Both the position numbers and the translations under genes were made by a program. This document shows, one piece after another, positions 1-4,959 of a stretch of DNA of 24,811 nt; within the stretch, counting starts at the first letter, position 1, and every line of letters starts with the position of its first letter. The notes beneath the pieces are model-generated. The model saw only the letters and a list, made by a program, of their open reading frames with translations, did no database searches and was not told the DNA's origin. The DNA comes from a virus. The stretch covers positions 1-24,811 of IMG/VR virus record IMGVR_UViG_3300038408_000025. One strand, 5' to 3'.

Positions 1-924
1 TACGGCCGGCTCGATCAATTGCTGTCCGTGATCGTTATCGGCCGGCAGGGCGTAGGCAAAACCAATCTGCTGCGCTTTATTTACGCACAATGCCTGCTCA
101 TCGGCGCCGAGGTCAACGCCTGGGACATCCATGAGGACATCATCGCCGATCTGCCCGGCGCGCAGATCTACACGACGCCCCAATCGATTGTCCAATCCGC
201 CGGCGCGACCATCGGCGAGCTCGATCGGCGCATCGCCTCTGGCGAGAAACATGCCGAACGGCCGCTGATGACCCTGATCGACGAATTTAATAGCCTATCC
301 TATGCCGTCCCCGATGCGATTCAGGCCGTGGCCAGGATTGTGACTGAAGGTCGAAAGTATAACGACTTCTGCACCGTTTCCTGCAAGGGCGCGCCGGCGG
401 CTGAATTCAGCAAGGCTTATATTCGCGACGCCTTCAGCGCGCGCTATGCGTTCAACACGACGACCCGTCAGGCGCTGATGATAGGCTTCGATCGGGAGGA
501 TGTTCAGCAGGTCCGCACGCTGGAAATCGGCCAGGCTCTCTTCGACGGACCGGTTCCCGCCCGCCTGGTTCGCATCCCGCTGATTACCTCGGCAGACGTG
601 CAAAATCTTTTGCCCGCTTCGCAGCCATTTTCCGAAGTACTTCGCCCCGCTTCACCCCACTTCGCCGAAGCGGCCCCAGCCGAAGTACTTCGCCCCGGCG
701 AAGCGGCTCCCGAAGTGGCCGGCGAAGCGGCGCGCGAAGCGGCTCGGGATCCCTTCGACGAAGTGGACGAAGCACGCCTGCGCCGTCAGCGCATCGCCGA
801 TCTCCTGCGCAGCGGCGCCAGCCGCAACGCCATCATCCGGGAGGTTTATAATGCGACCGGCGGCGAGCGCTATCAGAAAGCCGCAATCGAGATCAACAAG
901 ATTCAAAAGGAGATGCTCTCATGA
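1..924 (+). CDS. FtsK/HerA-like P-loop ATPase, 5' truncated by window edge
   Basis: The frame is open from the first base, so the true start lies outside the window; a TTG at 19 is the first possible internal start but sits only a few codons before the P-loop. Visible residues 14-21 (GRQGVGKT) form a Walker A motif after a hydrophobic strand, and LMTLIDEF about 75 residues on is a Walker B motif. This spacing and the 'GRQGVGKTNLLR' context fit FtsK/HerA-type DNA-pumping ATPases. After the motor comes a linker rich in Glu, Ala, Pro and Arg with repeated EVLRP/GEAA elements, then a C-terminal helical segment (LRSGASRNAIIREVYNATGG) that resembles a helix-turn-helix. Motor, linker and DNA-binding tail recall FtsK architecture. 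It overlaps the next gene by 4 nt (ATGA). The DNA translocation role is inferred; the phage has a separate terminase, so this is not the packaging motor. Confidence 0.7.
   Translation, partial: YGRLDQLLSVIVIGRQGVGKTNLLRFIYAQCLLIGAEVNAWDIHEDIIADLPGAQIYTTPQSIVQSAGATIGELDRRIASGEKHAERPLMTLIDEFNSLSYAVPDAIQAVARIVTEGRKYNDFCTVSCKGAPAAEFSKAYIRDAFSARYAFNTTTRQALMIGFDREDVQQVRTLEIGQALFDGPVPARLVRIPLITSADVQNLLPASQPFSEVLRPASPHFAEAAPAEVLRPGEAAPEVAGEAAREAARDPFDEVDEARLRRQRIADLLRSGASRNAIIREVYNATGGERYQKAAIEINKIQKEMLS
633..769 (+). repeat. Degenerate GAAGT/GAAGC repeats with CGAAGTACTTCG palindromes in the ATPase linker
   Basis: The linker-coding DNA carries two exact 12-bp palindromes CGAAGTACTTCG (633-644 and 681-692, 48 bp apart) and several further CGAAG(T/C) units down to about 769. 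They encode EVLRP and GEAA type peptides. The array can be read as protein linker low complexity, as DNA palindromes, or both. Confidence 0.6.
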
Positions 925-1709
925 AACGCCGATCGATTCTAATCATCCTCGCCTATTTGTTGATTTCATTCGCGTGGATCCCGATCGTGCGCGCCGATGG
1001 TCCGCCCCCGCCCCCGCCGCCCACGCCGATCGCGCCGCCGGTGAATCCCATCGATGTGGCCTATCAGCAGGCAATGCAGGCGCAGGCCGAGGCGCAGCAA
1101 TGGCAGGCCGTCGCGCAGCAATCGATCGCGCAGTCACAGGCGGCCATCCAGCAGGCGTATGCGTCGCTGGCCAGCGCGAATGCCGGGCTGGCGCAGGCCC
1201 GATCGACGATCGCGCAGCAGCAGGCCGCGCTGCAGAAATCACAAGAGGCCCTGCGCGCCGCGCAGGCCGGGCAGATTCAGGCGGCCTCGGAGGCCGCGCG
1301 CCTGGCGCAATCATTCGCGCTGCAGGCGTCTGTGTCGGCGTTGAATGCACAGCAGCAATCGAATGCGGCGCTGCAACAATCCACGCAGGCCGTCATCGCA
1401 CTGCAGACCGTCGCGGCTGCGAATCAAAATCTGGCGCAGCGCCTCATGCAGTCAGATGCCGATCGCGCAACGTTAACAGCCGCGCTCTATGCCGAGCGCG
1501 CGCGTTTCGATCTGCTGGTCAAACTCACGCTCGGCGTCATCCTCGCGCTGGCGATCGCGATCGGCTTCATCGCCTACATGGCCGTGCGGCTCTCGCGGCC
1601 GCTGCTACCGGCCAATGTCAAACTCATTCCGGCGATCGACCTGCGCCGGCCGTCGATCCCGGAAAATGGAAAAATGGAAATGGAGACTGTTCATGTTGAC
1701 GCAACATGA
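921..1709 (+). CDS. Secreted/membrane-anchored Ala-Gln coiled-coil protein
   Basis: This 262-aa protein starts at an ATG overlapping the ATPase stop and has a good Shine-Dalgarno (AAAAGGAGA, about 905-913). Residues 1-26 look like a signal peptide or N-terminal membrane anchor (basic start, long hydrophobic core, then VRADG). A Pro-rich stretch follows (six prolines plus PTPIAPP), then about 150 residues dominated by Gln and Ala with heptad-like spacing, probably a long coiled coil. A transmembrane segment lies near the C-terminus (LGVILALAIAIGFIAYMAV) with a short, probably cytoplasmic tail. I do not recognise the family. Its overlap with the ATPase suggests a membrane partner of that motor; a spanin-like or other envelope role cannot be excluded. 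Confidence 0.75.
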   Translation: MKRRSILIILAYLLISFAWIPIVRADGPPPPPPPTPIAPPVNPIDVAYQQAMQAQAEAQQWQAVAQQSIAQSQAAIQQAYASLASANAGLAQARSTIAQQQAALQKSQEALRAAQAGQIQAASEAARLAQSFALQASVSALNAQQQSNAALQQSTQAVIALQTVAAANQNLAQRLMQSDADRATLTAALYAERARFDLLVKLTLGVILALAIAIGFIAYMAVRLSRPLLPANVKLIPAIDLRRPSIPENGKMEMETVHVDAT

Positions 1710-1839
1710 TTCACTCATGGTGATCGGCTTCGTGCTCTTCCTGATTTTCGTCAAAATAACTTGGCCGAAATCTCGCCAGCGCCGTGTTCGCCGATCCGAT
1801 TTGCTCAAGATGCTCGACGAGATTCTGGAGGGAAAATGA
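1693..1839 (+). CDS. 48-aa single-helix membrane protein
   Basis: A short gene starting at ATG 1693 inside the end of the preceding gene (17-nt overlap) and ending in an ATGA overlap with the next one. The product has one hydrophobic helix near the N-terminus (residues 8-21, LMVIGFVLFLIFVK) followed by a strongly basic stretch (KSRQRRVRRSDLLK) and an acidic amphipathic tail. Tight overlaps on both sides support that it is translated. Positive-inside reasoning places the tail in the cytoplasm. Function unknown; it could be a small accessory subunit of the ATPase/coiled-coil pair or, less likely, a holin-like protein. Confidence 0.6.
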   Translation: MLTQHDSLMVIGFVLFLIFVKITWPKSRQRRVRRSDLLKMLDEILEGK

Positions 1840-2240
1840 CCGCGAACACCGCGCACGCCAATGCCCCGCGCACGCCGCGCACGTCTTCGCACTCTGCGCC
1901 GTCCGCGCAGGATGCGAAGAAATTCACCATATCACGGCCCGCCACCCAAAAACAGATCGCCGAAGTGCGAGCGCAATTGATCTGGCTGCGCGATCACGGC
2001 TTCACCTTTTCGATGCTCGAGCACGACACCGGCCGCTCGGGCGGCTGGTGTCACAAGGTCATCAACAACCGCGATCGCTACATCGTCACCACGCTCGACG
2101 TCGCCGTGATCCGCGCCTCCTATCGATCGGCCTTCCGGCTGCACGGCCGTGAGCAGCACAAATACGCGCTGATGCAGCAGATCATCGTGCAGGCCGCCAA
2201 CATCATGCGCGCCGTCGAGCAGCTTGCTGACGAAGCGTGA
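1836..2240 (+). CDS. Hypothetical protein with possible helix-turn-helix
   Basis: A 134-aa protein starting at ATG 1836, overlapping the previous stop (ATGA) and preceded by GGAGGGAAA. Residues 1-35 are Ala/Thr/Pro/Ser-rich and probably disordered. From about residue 38 the chain is helical, and residues 43-82 (QLIWLRDHGFTFSMLEHDTGRSGGWCHKVIN region) have the spacing of a XRE-like helix-turn-helix, with the second helix after the GRSGG turn. A further helical C-terminal part (residues 85-130) follows. A DNA-binding or regulatory function is inferred from this pattern only. It is the last gene of the overlapping run that begins with the ATPase. Confidence 0.6.
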   Translation: MTANTAHANAPRTPRTSSHSAPSAQDAKKFTISRPATQKQIAEVRAQLIWLRDHGFTFSMLEHDTGRSGGWCHKVINNRDRYIVTTLDVAVIRASYRSAFRLHGREQHKYALMQQIIVQAANIMRAVEQLADEA

Positions 2241-2243
2241 GAG

Positions 2244-2272
2244 AGAGGTGCATTTCTGTGGAAATGCCAGCG
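2244..2272 (+). repeat. Dispersed hairpin repeat, copy 1
   Basis: An inverted repeat GCATTTC-TGTG-GAAATGC (stem 2250-2256 with 2261-2267) lies just after the stop at 2240 and before the Shine-Dalgarno of the next gene. The surrounding 29 nt match 24 positions of a second copy at 4874-4902, including 13 identical bases (AGAGGTGCATTTC). Each copy follows the end of a plus-strand gene. Confidence 0.65.
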
Positions 2273-2292
2273 CCAAAAATATTAAGGAGCAC

Positions 2293-2889
2293 ATGAACAT
2301 GAACATCCCCACTATCACCATGTCGAAAAAAGATGCGCAGGCAAAACTGCTCGCCTATCGCGCGCAGCTGCGGAAACGATCAGATGCCGAATATCAGGCC
2401 GCGGTCGCCGGCTATCAGGCGCTGGTGAAAGGCACGCCGTTGGTCAACATCAGCGATGTCTTTGCCCAGGCCGGACTCGGCGCGGATCTGCGTCCAAAAC
2501 TCGCCATCGCTCGCGCCGACCGGCGCCAAGTCGCAGTCACCATCACAGCGAGCATGCTGAGTTTTCACGCCTTCAATAGGGACTCATGGCGCGAAAACGG
2601 AAGCGAAACCCTTTGGCGGAGAATCATGTATCAGCATCCGGATCATACGCACGCCACAACCGGATATGCATTGATCCCGATGATCCCCGCCGACGTGCGG
2701 CCGCGTGATGCGCTCGATCGATGCTTCGTGCTGTGGGAAGTCGAGCACTGGGCAGACCGTCCCGTGCGCTCCAGGCCCGATCGCGATCCCTATCTACTCA
2801 AACACATCATCGGCGACCTCTATGCCGTGATCGCCGAATGGGATCTGACCGAATTGGAGCGCGCGATCATGCAAGGCCGCCGGGCATAA
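2293..2889 (+). CDS. Hypothetical protein, 198 aa
   Basis: The start at ATG 2293 is preferred over the in-frame ATG at 2224 because AAGGAG lies just upstream (2284-2289) and the upstream extension would overlap the previous gene and encode the hairpin repeat. The N-terminal third is helical and basic (KKDAQAKLLAYRAQLRKRSDAEYQAAV). The middle has a segment with TITASMLSFHAFNRDSW, and the C-terminal third is rich in Trp, Arg and acidic residues. I do not recognise a family or catalytic motif. It is a soluble protein of mixed alpha/beta character, expressed after the membrane/ATPase run. Confidence 0.65.
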   Translation: MNMNIPTITMSKKDAQAKLLAYRAQLRKRSDAEYQAAVAGYQALVKGTPLVNISDVFAQAGLGADLRPKLAIARADRRQVAVTITASMLSFHAFNRDSWRENGSETLWRRIMYQHPDHTHATTGYALIPMIPADVRPRDALDRCFVLWEVEHWADRPVRSRPDRDPYLLKHIIGDLYAVIAEWDLTELERAIMQGRRA

Positions 2890-2921
2890 ACGCACTGGAG
2901 ACGGCGCGCTGTTTGTGCCAC

Positions 2922-2938
2922 TAGAACAAATTAGAACA
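2922..2938 (+). promoter_or_regulatory. Direct repeats TAGAACA, 10 bp apart
   Basis: Two exact copies of TAGAACA (2922-2928 and 2932-2938) are spaced one helical turn apart, in AT-rich noncoding DNA 25-40 bp upstream of the -35 box at 2963. This is a plausible activator or repressor half-site arrangement. No protein can be assigned. Confidence 0.35.
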
Positions 2939-2962
2939 CAACCTATCAATTTCAAAAACCCC

Positions 2963-2990
2963 TTGACAATTCGCGCGAATTGAATACAAT
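2963..2990 (+). promoter_or_regulatory. Strong sigma70-type promoter
   Basis: A perfect -35 box TTGACA (2963-2968), 16-bp spacer and TACAAT -10 box (2985-2990) lie in the only sizeable intergenic gap of the plus strand (2890-3041). The expected start is near 2997, giving a leader of about 45 nt to the ATG at 3042. Confidence 0.75.
2967..2982 (+). promoter_or_regulatory. Palindromic operator inside promoter spacer
   Basis: CAATTCGCGCGAATTG is a perfect 16-bp palindrome that occupies the spacer between the -35 and -10 boxes and overlaps the last bases of the -35. A dimeric repressor bound here would block RNA polymerase. The identity of the repressor is unknown; candidates in the window are the putative HTH proteins at 1836 and 4000. 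Confidence 0.55.
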
Positions 2991-2998
2991 AGAAGATG

Positions 2999-3017
2999 CA
3001 GGCGGTTAAACCGCCTG
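2999..3017 (+). promoter_or_regulatory. Inverted repeat at transcript 5' end
   Basis: CAGGCGGTT-A-AACCGCCTG has two perfect 9-nt arms around one base, immediately at the predicted transcription start. It could be a second operator in DNA or, with 1-3 arm bases opened to form a loop, a 5' hairpin that stabilises the mRNA. It does not cover the Shine-Dalgarno (AAAGGAAA, about 3028-3035). Confidence 0.5.
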
Positions 3018-3041
3018 ACAAAATCCTGAAAGGAAAACACC

Positions 3042-3767
3042 ATGAACACGCAGCAGATCGACCTCAGCAGCATCACCCGCGGCACCTACGACGAAATCAA
3101 CCTCAGCAGTCTCGATCCGCAACTGAAGCAATCCGTCCTCGACCTGATCGACCGCGCCGCCGACGCCGACAAAATCGACGAGCACGGCTCCTGGGATTTC
3201 AGCGCCGCTTTCGACAAAAAAGGCCGCGGCCAGGCTATCAATTGGGACCTCTATGGCGTCGGCTACGACTGCCACAGCGGCCAACTTCTCATCGTGGTGC
3301 AGATTCGGAAATATGAAAAGCGGCACAAGAATTGGTTCCCCTCCATTCGCAAGAACTATTTCCTCGTCGGTACCAATGAAGACGGAACCACGTTCGCGCA
3401 CAGTGTCAGCCACGCGCCGATCTTCGCGGCCATCCGCGCCGAGCGCGACGTGGTCCGCGCCGTGCAAAATTGGATCTTCGGCGGCGACTACTGCGCGATG
3501 ATTCGCCAGGGCGATCTGGCGCTGATCCCGATGAAGTCTCGGCCGGCCGGGACGAAGGGCCAGCTGCGCAAAAGCGCCGTGCTCGAGGACTCTCACGAGC
3601 TCAGCGCCACACAGATCGCCAACGTCGAGGGCCGCATCTACGCCAAGAATCCGACGCTGGTGCATCAGCCCGGCACGCACTCGACGGTGAGCGGCCTCGG
3701 CTGGTACCGGGTGATCGTCGGCAAGCGGGCATCGTTTTGGAAATTCGCCGCGCCGACGATTGATTGA
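3042..3767 (+). CDS. Hypothetical protein, 241 aa
   Basis: First gene after the promoter at 2963, with Shine-Dalgarno AAAGGAAA and an ATG at 3042. The product is a soluble mixed alpha/beta protein. Notable stretches are an acidic N-terminal helix (QLKQSVLDLIDRAADADKID), a beta-rich middle with aromatic residues (INWDLYGVGYDCHSGQLLIV, then IRKNYFLVGTNEDG) and a Lys/Arg-rich C-terminal third ending in GWYRVIVGKRASFWKF. No membrane segment and no familiar catalytic motif is seen. Being first behind a strong regulated promoter, it should be one of the best expressed plus-strand genes. Function unknown. Confidence 0.75.
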   Translation: MNTQQIDLSSITRGTYDEINLSSLDPQLKQSVLDLIDRAADADKIDEHGSWDFSAAFDKKGRGQAINWDLYGVGYDCHSGQLLIVVQIRKYEKRHKNWFPSIRKNYFLVGTNEDGTTFAHSVSHAPIFAAIRAERDVVRAVQNWIFGGDYCAMIRQGDLALIPMKSRPAGTKGQLRKSAVLEDSHELSATQIANVEGRIYAKNPTLVHQPGTHSTVSGLGWYRVIVGKRASFWKFAAPTID

Positions 3768-3775
3768 TGAATGAA

Positions 3776-3811
3776 CGCCGGGCAGGTTCTGCTCCTTGAA
3801 CCTGCCCGGCG
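3776..3811 (+). terminator. 14-bp perfect hairpin after the 241-aa gene
   Basis: CGCCGGGCAGGTTC (3776-3789) pairs perfectly with GAACCTGCCCGGCG (3798-3811) around an 8-nt loop, starting 8 nt after the stop codon. No T-run follows, so it is either a weak or Rho-aided terminator or an mRNA 3'-end/processing structure that lowers expression of the following genes. Confidence 0.5.
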
Positions 3812-3824
3812 CACGAGGCTGGCA

Positions 3825-4010
3825 ATGTACGACGAAAATCGGAATCTCAGCGGCACGCAGTTGAAAAAACTTGCCATACTCCGCCAGCGCAATCAATGCT
3901 ATGTGGTGCGTGACGGCAATCTGCTCTATTGCCTCGTGCATCGCATTTACACCGACAATCTCAAACGCTGCGCGCGAGCGCCGAAAAGGAACGCGAGCCA
4001 TGTTCATTAA
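3825..4010 (+). CDS. Small basic hypothetical protein
   Basis: I choose ATG 3825 (61 aa, product beginning MYDENRNLSG) rather than the in-frame ATG at 3771, because the longer form would be encoded by the 14-bp hairpin and because GAGG lies upstream of 3825. The protein is basic, with a helix GTQLKKLAILRQRNQ followed by a strand-like CYVVRDGNLLYCLVHRIY. Two cysteines are present but no metal-binding pattern. It overlaps the next start by 11 nt, which suggests coupling. No family recognised; moderate doubt that it is real. Confidence 0.45.
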   Translation: MYDENRNLSGTQLKKLAILRQRNQCYVVRDGNLLYCLVHRIYTDNLKRCARAPKRNASHVH

Positions 4011-4875
4011 CTTCGATATAGAACCATCTCAATTCGTGCTGATGAAAATCGACGATGATAAGCGCCGTTGGTACTATGCCAGCGGTGAGCCGCGTGTCGT
4101 GCTGCGTCTCGACGGCTTTGCGATCGAGGACATCCAGCCGGGCGAATGGTGCGACGGCTTGGTCGGCTGGGATCGCGGCGACGCCGGCTATGTGCTCCCC
4201 GCGCACGTCGGCGCCAAGCACACCAAGATCACGTTGAAATCGCACGGCGTGAAAGAGTTTTCGATCAATACGCCGCCCGCCGATCTAAAAATGCTATCCG
4301 CCATCCTGGCCGAAGCGCCGCGCCAGATCGTAAAATTCGACGCCGCGCAGATCGCCGACGAGACGATCTCCTGGTTGACCGAGCACGTGACGCGCCTCAG
4401 CCATAAACTCAGCATCGGCGGCTGGCATCCGGGCGTCGCGCCCGATCGGGATTTTGTCCCGCTGCGCGCTGAGATTGAGGATTTGTGCCGCATCGCCAAC
4501 GGCGAGATCGACCGCGCCACGGCCAGCGAGGAGCTGGTCGGCGAGACGAATGAATTGATACAGGACATTGCGGAGTTGTGCGCCTGGTGGTGGACCGCCG
4601 AATATCAGATCCCGCAGTCGTGGCGCGAGACGGACCTCGGTCGCGCCTGGGACGCCGCGCGCTTTTGGCTGCTCTCCGACGACATGATGACGCTCAGCGA
4701 TGCCGCCGCGCAGATGGGCTATGCCGCCGATTCTACCGGCCTGAGCAGGATCGATCGTCTCATCGAGCGCGGAAAATTATCGATCTACATCGATCCATCC
4801 GAATCCAATCCCCGCCGGGCGCGCCGGGTGTCGAAACGCGAGGTCAAAGCGCTGAAACGCAGCGCGAAAAAATAG
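4000..4875 (+). CDS. Protein with C-terminal MerR/excisionase-like winged helix
   Basis: The start at ATG 4000 (291 aa) has AAAAGGA at 3984-3990; an upstream in-frame ATG at 3871 would run through the preceding gene and lacks a good site. The N-terminal part (residues 1-110) is beta-rich and acidic; residues 110-225 are helical with several Trp (CAWWWTAEYQIPQSW). The last 64 residues (228-291) read TLSDAAAQMGY ... RIDRLIERGKLSIYID ... RRARRVSKREVKALKR, matching the helix, recognition turn, wing and Arg-rich tail of helix-turn-helix 17/excisionase-type DNA-binding domains. It is the last plus-strand gene before the convergent terminator. A regulatory role is likely; the function of the N-terminal part is unknown. 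Confidence 0.7.
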   Translation: MFINFDIEPSQFVLMKIDDDKRRWYYASGEPRVVLRLDGFAIEDIQPGEWCDGLVGWDRGDAGYVLPAHVGAKHTKITLKSHGVKEFSINTPPADLKMLSAILAEAPRQIVKFDAAQIADETISWLTEHVTRLSHKLSIGGWHPGVAPDRDFVPLRAEIEDLCRIANGEIDRATASEELVGETNELIQDIAELCAWWWTAEYQIPQSWRETDLGRAWDAARFWLLSDDMMTLSDAAAQMGYAADSTGLSRIDRLIERGKLSIYIDPSESNPRRARRVSKREVKALKRSAKK

Positions 4876-4902
4876 AGGTGCATTTCCGCAGACATGCCAA
4901 CG
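4874..4902 (+). repeat. Dispersed hairpin repeat, copy 2
   Basis: Second copy of the element at 2244-2272 (24 of 29 bases identical). GCATTTC (4880-4886) and GACATGC (4891-4897) pair with one mismatch. It begins at the stop codon of the preceding gene and runs into the arm of the large hairpin. On the minus strand it is followed, after a few bases, by a run of six T (4872-4867). Confidence 0.6.
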
Positions 4903-4931
4903 GCCGATCGGATCCCTCCGATCGGCCGTTG
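4898..4931. terminator. Bidirectional terminator hairpin between convergent operons
   Basis: A perfect 15-bp stem (CAACGGCCGATCGGA with TCCGATCGGCCGTTG) and a TCCC loop lie in the 84-bp gap between the convergent genes ending at 4875 and 4960. Neither side has a long T-run directly next to the stem, but the symmetric position and stability fit a shared transcription stop. Confidence 0.7.
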
Positions 4932-4959
4932 ATGTTCTCCAGTGTTGGCGATCGTCGCA

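Noticed and set aside
3771-3824. Upstream start for the small basic protein
   Set aside because: The extra 18 codons are the large hairpin itself, and the ATG lies 4 nt after the previous stop without a Shine-Dalgarno; ATG 3825 is better.
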